NCBI RefSeq assembly: GCF_000721105.1
Contig: NZ_JOEV01000026.1
Coordinates: forward strand, 143,144 to 207,143
Reading direction: 5' to 3'
Source of the DNA: Streptomyces cellulosae
Lineage (GTDB): Bacteria > Actinomycetota > Actinomycetes > Streptomycetales > Streptomycetaceae
DNA: 64,000 bases
Shown: positions 9,409-18,686 of the stretch, one piece after another
Layout of the letters: each line of letters starts with the position of its first letter
Numbering within the stretch: position 1 is the first letter of the stretch
Program-made: the position numbers and the translations under genes
Notes under the pieces: model-generated
What the model was told of the DNA's origin: nothing
Database searches by the model: none
Seen by the model: the letters and a program-made list of their open reading frames with translations, nothing else

Positions 9409-11321
9409 ACCTCAAGGAGCTGCGCGCGCACGCCAAGGAGCTCGACTTCACTCCGTGCGAGCCGGTGCGCTGGCTGGACCCGGTCTCCCTCGTGCGGACC
9501 GGCGTCAAGGTCGCGCTGGCCGACGTGTTCGCCGCGTACGCCGACAAGCGGGAGATCCAGGGCACCCTCAGGGCCGCGCCCCTGCGGGCCCCGCTCGGGG
9601 ACCCCGACCCGCGCGAGCTGTGGATCGACTACGTCGCCGACCTCGGCGACGGCTTCGACGCCACCGCGTCGGTGGCCTGGTCCCTCGCCGCCGATGACCT
9701 CACCGTCCGCCGCGAGCGGCTGCCACGCGGCGCGCTGCTCGTGCTCGGCGGCGACGAGGTCTACCCGGTGGCCTCGGCGGCGGCCTACCGCGACGGCATG
9801 ACCGGTCCCTACGCCTCCGCCCTGCCCTCCACTGAGGGCGCCCCGCCGCTGATGCTGGCCCTGCCGGGCAACCACGACTGGTACGACGGCCTGACCGCGT
9901 TCCTGCGGACCTTCGCCCTGCAACAGCCCGTCGGCGGCTGGCGGACCCGGCAGACCCGCAGCTACTTCGCCGTACGGCTGCCGTGCAAGTGGTGGCTGGT
10001 CGGCCTCGACAGCCAGCTCGGCGCGTATCTGGACGACCCCCAGACGCGCTACTTCCAGAACCATCTGTCGGCCCGGCTGCAACCGGGCGACGGGGTGATC
10101 GTCTGCTGCGCCGAACCCACCTGGGTCAAGTGCGCCGACGACGCCGAGGCCTTCGACACGCTGCACCGGTTCGACCGCACCGTGGTCCGCACCCGCACCG
10201 ACCAGCGCACCGGCGAGCAGGTGCCCACCGGCGCCTCGATCCGGCTGTGGCTGACGGGCGACAAACACCACTACGCCCGCTACGCCGAGCGCCTGCCCAC
10301 GGATCCGCCCGAGTGCGCCTGCCCGCCGCCCGACCCCCGGCGCCGGCAGCTGGTGACGTGTGGTCTCGGCGGCGCCTTCCTGTCCTCGACCCACACCCTG
10401 CCCCGCGACCTGTCGCTGCCGCCCTCGGGGACCCGGCTGCGGGAGAAGGACGCCCCTGCGGTGACCTTCACCCGCGCCGACGAGAGCACCTACCCCCGGG
10501 TCGGGCAGTCCCGTCGGCTCGCCCGCCGGATCGCGGCGCCGTGGTCCCCGTACTGGCTGCCCCGGCGCAACCCCGGCTTCTGCCGGCTCACCGCGGCGCT
10601 TCACACCGTCGCCTTCGTCGTCCTCGGCTTCCTGTTCGCGGTGGCGCGGGACCAGCTCCAGCCCGTCGACGCCGTACGGCACGGGAGCGCCGCGGACCTG
10701 GGCCTGTTCACCGCGGTGACCGGTGGTGTCGTGGTGGTGCTGTGGGGTCTCCTGCGCCGGACCTGGCGCCCGCGCCCGGCCAGACCCCGGGCCGCCGACG
10801 CCGTACTTCTTCAGGCCGTGGTGGCGCTGGGGGCTCTCGCCGTCACCGTCGCGCTGCCGTTCCCCGCGCACTGGCCCGGCTGGGGGGTGCTGCTGGTCTG
10901 TCTCGCGGTCGCCGCGGTGCTGGGCGCGGTGGCCGGCTCGCAGGCCTTCGCCCTGTGGGTGCTGTCGGCACGCGGCGGTGCCGTCGCCGACTGGCAGATG
11001 TCCGGCCAGGCCGTCGAGGACCACAAGGGCTTCCTGCGTCTGCACATCGCGCCGAACGGCGACCTCACCCTGCACGCCCTGGTGCTCGACGGGATCTGCC
11101 GCCGGTGGAACCTGACCGACGCACCGGGCGGCCGGAAACGTGCGGTGCCCGCCGAGCCCCTCACCGTACGGCTGATCGAGGACCCCGTCGTGATCGCCCG
11201 GGAGGCGAAACGCCATGGCCGCACGACCCGAACCCCACCCGCGCGGCCACAGCGGCAGCGGCCCCCGGACCGGGACCGGCTCCGTCCGGCGCACGCCCAC
11301 GCGCCCCACGACCCGCAGTGA
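9405..11321 (+). CDS. Membrane metallophosphoesterase (calcineurin-like)
   Basis: The product has 638 residues. The N-terminal ~370 carry a calcineurin-type metallophosphoesterase core: GGDEVYP with D117, GNHD at 155-158, and WLTGDKHHYARY supplying the late histidines. Four hydrophobic helices follow (LTAALHTVAFVVLGFLFAVA, LGLFTAVTGGVVVVLWGLL, LLQAVVALGALAVTVALPF, GVLLVCLAVAAVLGAVAG), then a ~130-residue soluble tail. The start ATG overlaps the GMC stop (ATGA). The layout suggests hydrolysis of a phosphate ester close to the membrane, perhaps of a lipid. The substrate is unknown. Confidence 0.82.
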   Translation: MNLKELRAHAKELDFTPCEPVRWLDPVSLVRTGVKVALADVFAAYADKREIQGTLRAAPLRAPLGDPDPRELWIDYVADLGDGFDATASVAWSLAADDLTVRRERLPRGALLVLGGDEVYPVASAAAYRDGMTGPYASALPSTEGAPPLMLALPGNHDWYDGLTAFLRTFALQQPVGGWRTRQTRSYFAVRLPCKWWLVGLDSQLGAYLDDPQTRYFQNHLSARLQPGDGVIVCCAEPTWVKCADDAEAFDTLHRFDRTVVRTRTDQRTGEQVPTGASIRLWLTGDKHHYARYAERLPTDPPECACPPPDPRRRQLVTCGLGGAFLSSTHTLPRDLSLPPSGTRLREKDAPAVTFTRADESTYPRVGQSRRLARRIAAPWSPYWLPRRNPGFCRLTAALHTVAFVVLGFLFAVARDQLQPVDAVRHGSAADLGLFTAVTGGVVVVLWGLLRRTWRPRPARPRAADAVLLQAVVALGALAVTVALPFPAHWPGWGVLLVCLAVAAVLGAVAGSQAFALWVLSARGGAVADWQMSGQAVEDHKGFLRLHIAPNGDLTLHALVLDGICRRWNLTDAPGGRKRAVPAEPLTVRLIEDPVVIAREAKRHGRTTRTPPARPQRQRPPDRDRLRPAHAHAPHDPQ

Positions 11322-12339
11322 CCACATCACCGAGGTGCGGCCCCTCACCGCCCGCGACGGCCGGCCGCTGACCGTCGTCCATGTGCAGGGCCGGCATCCG
11401 CCGACCCGTGGCCCGGTGCTGGTCGTGCACGGCGCCGGCGTACGGGCCGAACTCTTCCGGCCGCCGCTGCCCAGGACCTTCGTCGACGCCCTCATCGATG
11501 TCGGCTGGGACGTGTGGCTGCTCAACTGGCGGGCCTCCATCGACCTGGACCCGATGCCCTGGACCCTCGACCAGGCCGCCGCCCACGACCATCCGGCCGC
11601 CGTCGAGTACGTCCTCGCCGCCACCGGCGCGGACCGGCTCAAGGCGGTCGTGCACTGCCAGGGCTCGACGTCGTTCGTGATGGCCGCCGCGGCCGGGCTG
11701 CTGCCCCAGGTGGACACCGTGGTCAGCAACGCCGTCTCGCTGCATCCGGTCGTGCCCGCCGTGTCCCGGTTCAAGATCAGCAAGCTGGCACCGGTCGTCG
11801 GCCGCGTCCTGCCGCACCTCTCACCGGCCTGGGGCGAGAGGCCCGAGGGCTTCGCCGCCCGCTGCGTCGCCGGCTTCGTCCGCGCCACCCACCGGGAGTG
11901 CCGCAACGGTGTCTGCCGCATGGTCAGCTTCACCTATGGCTCCGGACGGCCGGCCCTGTGGTCCCACGCGAACCTCGACGAGGCCACCCACGACTGGATC
12001 CGCGGCGAGTTCGCCGACGTTCCCATGACCTTCTTCGCGCAGATGGACGCCTGTGTGCGGGCCGGCCATCTCGTGGCCACCGGCGAGGTCGAGGGCCTGC
12101 CGCCGTCCTTCACCGACCGGGCACCGCAGACCGACGCCCGCTTCGCGCTGTTCGCCGGCGAGGACAACCGCTGCTTCCTCGCCGAGAGCCAGCGCCGCAC
12201 CTTCGACTTCCTGCACCGCCACCGCCCCGGCCGCGACAGCCTGCACATCCTGCCCGGATACGGCCACCTGGACGTCTTCCTGGGCCGCCGCGCGGCGGCG
12301 GACACCTATCCGCTGATCCTGGAGGAGCTGGCGCGATGA
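11215..12339 (+). CDS. Alpha/beta hydrolase
   Basis: The product has 374 residues from ATG 11215, although a GTG at 11335 is an alternative start that would remove a long overlap (107 bp) with the preceding gene. The oxyanion region is VLVVHGAGVRAELF. The nucleophile elbow HCQGS places Ser at 151, the acidic residue is likely in FAGEDNRCF, and the histidine in GYGHLDVFLG. The fold resembles lipase/PHA-synthase-like hydrolases. In some bacteria GMC oxidoreductases occur fused to an alpha/beta hydrolase, so the pair here may act on one substrate. That link comes from general knowledge and was not searched. Confidence 0.82.
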   Translation: MAARPEPHPRGHSGSGPRTGTGSVRRTPTRPTTRSDHITEVRPLTARDGRPLTVVHVQGRHPPTRGPVLVVHGAGVRAELFRPPLPRTFVDALIDVGWDVWLLNWRASIDLDPMPWTLDQAAAHDHPAAVEYVLAATGADRLKAVVHCQGSTSFVMAAAAGLLPQVDTVVSNAVSLHPVVPAVSRFKISKLAPVVGRVLPHLSPAWGERPEGFAARCVAGFVRATHRECRNGVCRMVSFTYGSGRPALWSHANLDEATHDWIRGEFADVPMTFFAQMDACVRAGHLVATGEVEGLPPSFTDRAPQTDARFALFAGEDNRCFLAESQRRTFDFLHRHRPGRDSLHILPGYGHLDVFLGRRAAADTYPLILEELAR

Positions 12340-13265
12340 ATCCCGCACTGGGCCTGGCCCGGCTGGTCCTGTCCGCGACACCGTCACCGGTCCCGCGCCG
12401 GCAGCGACGACTTGCCGGACGGCACGCTCTCGTCGACGGCATCCCGTTCGTGCTGCCGGTGGATTCCACCGACACGCCCGCGCTGATGGCCGCGTTCCCC
12501 GTCGACCGCGCGGCGGCCGCCCGGCTGCTGCCCGGCGGCGAACTGCACCCGCTGGCGCTCCCCGGCGACCGCGGTCTGCTCGTCGTCACCGTCGTCGACT
12601 ACGCCCGCACCGACATCGGCCGCTACATCGAGTTCTCCGTGGCCATCGCCTGCACCCACGGCTCCCGGCCCGCGCCGCCCCTGCTGCCCGGGCTGCTGCG
12701 CGGCACCTTCGGCACCGGCCAGTACGTCGTGGACCTTCCGGTGAGCAGCGAGATCTCGGTCAAGGGCGGCAAGGGCATCTGGGGCATGCCGAAACACCGG
12801 GCCAGCCTCGACTTCCAGGTGAGCGACCGGGCCGTCTCGAGCCAGTACGAGGACGACGGCCGGCTGGGCATGCTCATCGAGGTCGAGCGCCCGCCCGAGA
12901 CGCGGCTGCCGCTGCGGGTGGCCGCGGTCAACTACTGCGCTTTCCGGGGCATGCTGATGAAGTCGTCCATCTACGTCGAAGGCGCCGCCGACCTCGCCCT
13001 GGGCAGGCGGGCCCGCGCCCGCCTCGTCCTCGGCGACGCCCCCGCAGCCGCCGCACTGCACGGCCTCCAGATCGCCGAACAGCCGCTGTTCACCTGCTTC
13101 ATGCCGTCGACCCGGGGCATCCTCGACGACCACTTCGCATGCTGGTTCCTCACGAGTGAGGACGCCGGGCGGACGTTCGGCGAGCCACTCCGGAGCGTCG
13201 TCGACCTGGGCCTGTCGCAGGAGTGGCCCGCACCACCGCGGATCGACGTGGGAGCCCGGCCATGA
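12336..13265 (+). CDS. Acetoacetate decarboxylase family protein
   Basis: The product has 309 residues. The lysine-rich motif SVKGGKGIWGMPKHRA (K143, K146) corresponds to the region carrying the Schiff-base lysine in acetoacetate decarboxylase-like proteins. Family members can decarboxylate beta-keto acids or act as aldolases/dehydratases, so the reaction is not fixed. The start ATG overlaps the hydrolase stop (ATGA), and the next ATG overlaps this gene's stop in the same way. It is the last recognisable member of the operon. Confidence 0.8.
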   Translation: MNPALGLARLVLSATPSPVPRRQRRLAGRHALVDGIPFVLPVDSTDTPALMAAFPVDRAAAARLLPGGELHPLALPGDRGLLVVTVVDYARTDIGRYIEFSVAIACTHGSRPAPPLLPGLLRGTFGTGQYVVDLPVSSEISVKGGKGIWGMPKHRASLDFQVSDRAVSSQYEDDGRLGMLIEVERPPETRLPLRVAAVNYCAFRGMLMKSSIYVEGAADLALGRRARARLVLGDAPAAAALHGLQIAEQPLFTCFMPSTRGILDDHFACWFLTSEDAGRTFGEPLRSVVDLGLSQEWPAPPRIDVGARP

Positions 13266-13333
13266 ACCCCTTGCTGCTGATGAACGTCGCGGCCGAGGGG
13301 GATCTGCCGGCACCCCGCTCCGCAGCACGGTGA
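13262..13333 (+). CDS. Tiny ORF at the operon end, possible remnant
   Basis: This 23-codon frame (MNPLLLMNVAAEGDLPAPRS then AAR) starts with an ATGA overlap on the decarboxylase stop and ends 22 bp before the end of the convergent NTPase gene. The coupled start looks genuine, but the product is too short for a domain. It may be the stump of a longer operon gene lost when the NTPase gene arrived, or just noise. Confidence 0.35.
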   Translation: MNPLLLMNVAAEGDLPAPRSAAR

Positions 13334-13355
13334 CGGCCGCACCGGGCAGGCCCGC

Positions 13356-16300
13356 TCACCGCCCCTGAAAGCCGTCCTGCGCCCGCTTGCTCATCCGCTC
13401 CCAGAACACCCTCAGCTCGGCCAGGTTCGTACCGCGCTGCCAACCGGCCTCGGGTCGCGGCCGGGACCGGGACCGGGACAGCAGGGTGAACTGCGCCCGG
13501 CAGAACGCCTCGGACAGCTCCGGACGGTGGCCGTCCAGCCGTCCCGACGACGGGTAGGGGCACAGCTCGAAGGCGCAGTCGTCGCGGCAGTTGGAACCGG
13601 CGTGCGAAGCGGCCGTACGCACCAGGGCGCGGTCCGAGGCGAGCGGGCGGCGGTCCGTGGTCAGGCACGGTGGCAGATCCGGCCGGTCGGTGCGGCGCAG
13701 TCGACGCAGCCGGTCCTTGGGCCAGTCGCCGCGTTCGGCGAGGTTCAGCAGCAGCATGACGTCGGCGAGGAGCTGCTGGGCCCGCGGATGCAGGATGCTC
13801 CAGCCGGTGGAGGGCGGAATCCACAGCTGGTGCTTGCGCGTCCGGCCGTCGCCGGCCGGCTGGGAACCGACGTGCGCGGACACCCCGGCCTCGTCGATCC
13901 ACAGGAACCGCTCCGGACGACGGGTCGCCAGGGCCCACACGCACAGCTCGGCGGCGGCCTCGACGAACGGATGCTGCGGTGAGCCGTCCGGCAGCGCCAG
14001 CCACTGACGGACCTGCTTCTCGGGCTGGGACCCGTGCTCGCCGAGGTCGGCGGCCGTCGCTGCTGACTCGGGCAGTTCCCACAGTGTCAGCGCGTGCAGC
14101 AGCGTGAGCCTGGTGAACCAGAAACGGGACCGCTTGAGCATGTCCCGGGCCTGTTCACTGAGGTACTCGCGGGCCTGCGGGCGGGCGTGGGGATGGCGGG
14201 CCCGGCGGTTGGACGCGTACTTGAAGCCCTGGGCCAGCGCGATCTCCAGGGTGAGATCCAGGCCGGGCCCGCCGCCGTCGGGGGCACCGACCCGTCGTAC
14301 CCAGCCCTCCAGGATCTCGAACGGGGTGTCGTGGTGGCGGCGCGTGGTGACCGAGCCCACGAGCAGCGGGACCAGCCAGGCGCACAGTGTGTTCTCACGC
14401 TCCCGGCGTTCCTCGCCCTCGCGTTCGTCCTCCTCCAGCCTGCGCAGCACCGCGATGTCGTCCTGCGCCAGGACGTCCTCGGGCGGTGGCCGGTCCTTCG
14501 CCGGGTCCGGCTCGGCCCGCGGGGGCGCGGCGTCGTCCGTTCCGCCCACGGCGGGCCGACCGGCGAGCCGCTTCTCCAGGTCCTTGAAGGCGCTGTCGCC
14601 GCCCGAGCCGATCTCCTGCGCGATGCCGACCCGCACTCCGTACGACGGCTCCAGGCACCCGATGCCGAAGAGCTCCTCGTACGCCGGCCGCAGGCTGCCC
14701 CGGCGGTCGACGCCGCGCATGGCATCGCCCAGGCGGGCGACGAGCAGCGCCTTGGCGGCGGCCAGGCTCTGCGGGTCGCGCGCCCGCAGATCCGGCCAGG
14801 ACGTCCTGAGTTCTTCCGCGATCCGTCGCTGACGGGGCTCCGCGTCGACGCTGTCGATCTCCAGGGCGGCGGTGTACAGCTGGAGCGCCTTCGTGTGCAG
14901 GGTGCGGGCGAACAGGCGCCGCGGATCGGCCGGTCCGGGCCTGACACCGTCCGGGCAGGTACCGGCGTCCCCGTCGTCGCGCTCGCCGGCCGGATGGCCG
15001 CCGGTGCCCGACTGCGCCCGGCAGGCCGCGCGCAGCAGCAGGTCGCGGGCCGCGGACACGGGGCACCAGGCGTGGTCGGCCGTCGTGGACGCCGCGCGCG
15101 GACAGGAGCCCTCGCGTGTACGGGAGTGCAGCACCAGGGCGATCAGCAGCTCGCGTCCCGGGTTCTCCAGCGCCTTCTGGAAGTAGTGGCCCTCGACCGC
15201 CAAGGGGTCTTCGGGCATCCCCCGATGGATCAACGCGTTCATGAACCGGGCGCCGAGGTGGGCCTGGATCACGCTGTGCTGGAACCGCACCCGGTCGCCG
15301 CCGAGTTCCACCAGGCCCATGCTCATGCCCCAGTGCGCGGCGAGCCGGATGTCGAGCCGGCTGCCCTGCACCCGCTTCGCCAGCTCCGCGACGATCTCGG
15401 GGAACCGGGACGCCGCCGGATCGTGCTCGTCGACGACGTCGGCGATGCGGACCTCGGCGGAGTCGTCGGTCAGCCCCACGCACGCCAGCGCCGAGAGGTA
15501 CTCCAGCGCCACGCCGCGTTCGTCCTGCCCGAGTGGCAGCCGGGGGCGCAGCCGCCCGGTGACGAGGGCGTTCAGCCAGGTGTCGAGCAGGTGCAGGCGC
15601 AGTGCCGCCCGGTCGCCGCCGCGTGTCTCGACGCCCTCCTCGAAGCGGCCGGTGAGGGCCCGCTCCAGCAGTCCTTCCTGGTTCAGGTCCCGGGCGACCT
15701 GGAGGTAGGTGGGGGCCTCGGCGATCCCGGCCTTCTCCGCGATCCAGTCGATCCGCTGCCGGTCCTCCCAGGCGGTGCCGGAGGAGATGTAGGCGAGAGC
15801 CGCCTCCTCGCTGAGCGGCTCCAGGTTGCTCAGCGAGGCGTCCAGGCCGCGCAGCGCGTCGTGCGGGCGCGAGGTGATGATGAGGGGGAGCCGTTCCTCG
15901 TTGGCGCGGCGGATCGCCATCCGGATGACGGTGTCGCGCTCCTCCGCCAGGTCGTGCTCCGTCAGGGCGTCCTCGAGGCCGTCCGCCAGGACCACGATGC
16001 GGCCCTGCTGGCACAGCCGTCGCCACACCTTCTCCGCCTCGCTGTCGGAGCGGATGTGTCCCTGCACCTCCAGGCTGAAGCGTTCGAACGCCAGCCGCCG
16101 GAAGTCCAGATCGCTCCCGACACCGCGCAGCCGCAGTGGGACGGGCACCGCCCTGCGCTGGGCCAGCCGCTGTGTGAGGAGCACGAGCAGCGCGGTCTTG
16201 CCCGCGCCGATGCCGCCGACGACCACGTTGGCGCGGCGGAACCGGCTGTCCCGCAGGTCCTCCATGAGCACGTCGCACAACTGGTCGCGGCCGACCACGC

Positions 16301-16694
16301 GGCCGAAGATGCCGCCCGCCGTCTCGACCAGGTCGAGCGGGGCCGCCTGGGCCTTCTTGAGGTAGGCCCGGCTCACCTGCCGGAAGCGGAAGAAGAGGTA
16401 CGTGAACGAGGCCAGGGCGAGGGTGAGCAGGGGTGTGAGGACGCCGGACAGGAGGCCGCAGGCCTGCCCGTGCTTGGCGCACCGTTCCTCCGCCCAGCCG
16501 ATGGTCCCGGTCGGCCCCCATTGCGGACCCCCGAGCGCGAACAGCGACATGCTGATCAGGAAGAGCCCGGCGAATGCGCCCAGCACGGTCAGCCCGAGGA
16601 CCGGGAAGTACCAGCGGCTCTTGCGGACCCGCCAGGTGCGGGCGTGCCCGTAGCCCTGTTCGGTCAGTTGGGAGGACGTCCGGCGGAGGTTCAC
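13356..16694 (-). CDS. Membrane-anchored NACHT/STAND-like NTPase
   Basis: The product has 1112 residues. Two N-terminal transmembrane helices (about 30-53 and 82-104) flank an exterior loop. A P-loop GGIGAGKTAL follows at 160-169, with a Walker B-like VVLADGLEDA around 233-243 and a sensor-like LIITSRPHDAL around 271-281. These are features of NACHT-type STAND ATPases. The long remainder is helical and rich in Arg and Trp, without a repeat I recognise, and ends with a Cys pair region (CRDDCAFELC). STAND NTPases often serve as signal or antiviral sensors. The function here is unknown. It is convergent with the GMC operon and transcribed alone. Confidence 0.7.
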   Translation of the reverse strand: MNLRRTSSQLTEQGYGHARTWRVRKSRWYFPVLGLTVLGAFAGLFLISMSLFALGGPQWGPTGTIGWAEERCAKHGQACGLLSGVLTPLLTLALASFTYLFFRFRQVSRAYLKKAQAAPLDLVETAGGIFGRVVGRDQLCDVLMEDLRDSRFRRANVVVGGIGAGKTALLVLLTQRLAQRRAVPVPLRLRGVGSDLDFRRLAFERFSLEVQGHIRSDSEAEKVWRRLCQQGRIVVLADGLEDALTEHDLAEERDTVIRMAIRRANEERLPLIITSRPHDALRGLDASLSNLEPLSEEAALAYISSGTAWEDRQRIDWIAEKAGIAEAPTYLQVARDLNQEGLLERALTGRFEEGVETRGGDRAALRLHLLDTWLNALVTGRLRPRLPLGQDERGVALEYLSALACVGLTDDSAEVRIADVVDEHDPAASRFPEIVAELAKRVQGSRLDIRLAAHWGMSMGLVELGGDRVRFQHSVIQAHLGARFMNALIHRGMPEDPLAVEGHYFQKALENPGRELLIALVLHSRTREGSCPRAASTTADHAWCPVSAARDLLLRAACRAQSGTGGHPAGERDDGDAGTCPDGVRPGPADPRRLFARTLHTKALQLYTAALEIDSVDAEPRQRRIAEELRTSWPDLRARDPQSLAAAKALLVARLGDAMRGVDRRGSLRPAYEELFGIGCLEPSYGVRVGIAQEIGSGGDSAFKDLEKRLAGRPAVGGTDDAAPPRAEPDPAKDRPPPEDVLAQDDIAVLRRLEEDEREGEERRERENTLCAWLVPLLVGSVTTRRHHDTPFEILEGWVRRVGAPDGGGPGLDLTLEIALAQGFKYASNRRARHPHARPQAREYLSEQARDMLKRSRFWFTRLTLLHALTLWELPESAATAADLGEHGSQPEKQVRQWLALPDGSPQHPFVEAAAELCVWALATRRPERFLWIDEAGVSAHVGSQPAGDGRTRKHQLWIPPSTGWSILHPRAQQLLADVMLLLNLAERGDWPKDRLRRLRRTDRPDLPPCLTTDRRPLASDRALVRTAASHAGSNCRDDCAFELCPYPSSGRLDGHRPELSEAFCRAQFTLLSRSRSRPRPEAGWQRGTNLAELRVFWERMSKRAQDGFQGR

Positions 16695-16809
16695 GGGAGG
16701 GAGGTTCCATGCGGAACTCCCGGAGATTCCCTCCCGGCCGCGGTTTTCGTCCCGCGCCGACGGGATTTCACCCGCGCGGACCAGCGGACCACGCCAGTCG
16801 GCCGCCCGC

Positions 16810-17745
16810 CTACGACAACCCGGCCGCCGCCATGAGCTTCCCCACCCGCTCCACTTCCTCGGGCGACAGCGGCACCTGCGGCTCCGCCGTCACCGGGCAG
16901 TCGATGATCCCCCGCAGATGCAGCGCCGCCTTGAACGCCCCCAGCGCCGACGAGTTGCCGCCCATCCGCGCGGGGTCCCCGACGCCCACCATGCCGAACA
17001 GGGTGCACAGCCGCTCCTGTTCGGCGCGGGCCGCGTCCCGGTCGCCGGTGCGGCACAGGCGGTCCAGGCGGACGTACCCCTCGGGGTCGACGTTGGCGAG
17101 GCCCGGCACCGAGCCGTCCGCCCCCACCGCCATCGCCGCGTCGACGATGACCTCGGAGCCCGTGAGCACGCTGAAGCCGGTGAGGTCGGGGCGGGCGCGG
17201 ACGCCGGAGACGACCGTGCGGAAGCCGGCCAGGTCGCCGCTGGAGTCCTTCAGGCCGGCCAGGACGCCGTCGGCGGCGAGGTCCAGGACCACGTCCGCGG
17301 GCAGCTTGGTGTGGACGGCCGTCGGGATGTCGTAGGCGAGGACGGGCACCGGGCTGCCCGCCGCGACCCGGCGGTAGTGGCGGGCGATCTCGGCCGGGTG
17401 GGTGCGGGTGTAGAAGGGGGCGGTGACGACCACCGCCCGGGCGCCCGCCGCCGTGACCTCGCGGACGTGGTGCAGGACCCTCGGTGTCGTCATGTCGATC
17501 GCCCCGGCCAGCACCGGGAGCTGACCCGCCACGTGGCTTACGACCGTCTCCACCACCAGCCGCCGCTGCCGGTCCGGGAGGAACGCGGCCTCACCGCTCG
17601 ACCCCAGCACGAACAGTCCGTGCACCCCGCCCGCCACCAGATGGTCGACGAGCCTGAGCAGCGAGGGGACGTCCACCTCGTGTTCCGGTGTCAGGGGCGT
17701 GCAGACGGGCGGTACGACACCGGTCAGCGGGGCGGGGAACGGCAT
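16810..17745 (-). CDS. DapA-like dihydrodipicolinate synthase/N-acetylneuraminate lyase family
   Basis: This is a 311-residue (beta/alpha)8 class I aldolase. The Schiff-base lysine is K166 (LAGLKDSSGD) and the catalytic tyrosine Y138 is in LAYDIP. The substrate-binding GSSGEAAFL (48-56) replaces the GTTGE of true DapA. That substitution, and its isolation from lysine genes, suggest a catabolic keto-acid aldolase or lyase rather than the lysine enzyme. The start is ATG 17745. It is separated from the STAND gene by 115 bp on the same strand. Confidence 0.85.
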   Translation of the reverse strand: MPFPAPLTGVVPPVCTPLTPEHEVDVPSLLRLVDHLVAGGVHGLFVLGSSGEAAFLPDRQRRLVVETVVSHVAGQLPVLAGAIDMTTPRVLHHVREVTAAGARAVVVTAPFYTRTHPAEIARHYRRVAAGSPVPVLAYDIPTAVHTKLPADVVLDLAADGVLAGLKDSSGDLAGFRTVVSGVRARPDLTGFSVLTGSEVIVDAAMAVGADGSVPGLANVDPEGYVRLDRLCRTGDRDAARAEQERLCTLFGMVGVGDPARMGGNSSALGAFKAALHLRGIIDCPVTAEPQVPLSPEEVERVGKLMAAAGLS

Positions 17746-17804
17746 GGGAACTCCCTGGCGGCTGTGACGTACGGGCGACCAGGGAAGTGTCCCCTCGCCG
17801 GCCC

Positions 17805-18686
17805 CTAGCGACGGATCCTGTGGTACCTCTCGTCCGTGTCGGAGTCGTAGACCAGCTTTCCGGCGGTGTCGAAGCCCTTGATGTGCGGGGCCTGCGTCAC
17901 CTGCTCGGTGAGCACGCCGGCGGCGACGAACCAGTGGCCGTCCAGGGTGGCCGTGGCGTCGCTGTCGCCGTAGGAGACGGTCACCTTGGCCACGGACGGC
18001 TCGACCGTGCCGATGACCCCCCAGCGGAACGGCAGCTTCCAGTGGCCCTTGTCCAGGGACGACTGCCGGTACAGCTTGCTGCCGTTGATGTCGGACACGA
18101 CCGTGCCGGTCGGACTGTTCTCGGGCCCGCTGACGTTGAGGTCGGACACCTTCCCGTCCTCGATCGTGCAGATCAGCCGGACATCGGTCTTCGCCTTGAC
18201 GGCGACGACGTGGAAGCCGTCGCCGGTGCTGCGCATCGCCAGCAGGATGCGGTAGTCCCGCGCCACGCCGATATAGCTCCGTGCGAGGCTGTCCGACGAC
18301 TTCGCCCTGTCGTAGGCGAGACACTTCTCCAGCCCGTCCGCGGCCTGCCCGGATGTCACCCCGTCGAGCAGCTGCCCGCCCGAAGGGCTCAGCGCGGGCG
18401 TGGCCGGAGTCCGGCTGTGCGGGGTGCTCACCGAGGCCATCGGTGCCGCCGTCCCGCCGCCGCGCCCCCCGTCCCCCCCGGCCACGGCGTACGCCGCCGC
18501 CGGCACCACACCCAGCGCCGCCAGCACCGCCCCCGCCACCGCGGCCCGCTTGCGCCGCTCCGCCACGCCCCGCCGCCGGATGGCCGGCCAGGGCGCGGGT
18601 GACGGATGGATGGTGTAGGCGTCGTCCGCCAGCATGTCCCGCACCTGTTCCTCCATGGTCCGTTCGTCGTCCGTCTCGTGGTTCAC
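17805..18686 (-). CDS. Membrane protein partner of SigE-family sigma factor (possible anti-sigma)
   Basis: The product has 293 residues. An N-terminal cytoplasmic part (MNHETDDERTMEEQVRDML...) precedes one transmembrane helix (about 47-70, AAVAGAVLAALGVVPAAAYAVAGG). A ~220-residue extracytoplasmic domain follows, beginning with a Ser/Pro-rich stalk. The start overlaps the sigma factor stop by ATGA. The same arrangement is common for SigE-family sigma factors of Streptomyces, where the partner is thought to sense or restrain. No zinc anti-sigma HxxxCxxC motif is present, so the anti-sigma role is only inferred. Confidence 0.65.
   Translation of the reverse strand: MNHETDDERTMEEQVRDMLADDAYTIHPSPAPWPAIRRRGVAERRKRAAVAGAVLAALGVVPAAAYAVAGGDGGRGGGTAAPMASVSTPHSRTPATPALSPSGGQLLDGVTSGQAADGLEKCLAYDRAKSSDSLARSYIGVARDYRILLAMRSTGDGFHVVAVKAKTDVRLICTIEDGKVSDLNVSGPENSPTGTVVSDINGSKLYRQSSLDKGHWKLPFRWGVIGTVEPSVAKVTVSYGDSDATATLDGHWFVAAGVLTEQVTQAPHIKGFDTAGKLVYDSDTDERYHRIRR

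Noticed and set aside
13356..16835. 913-codon plus-strand frame opposite the STAND NTPase
   Set aside because: Low-complexity Gly/Arg/Val composition. The minus-strand frame has a P-loop and transmembrane helices.
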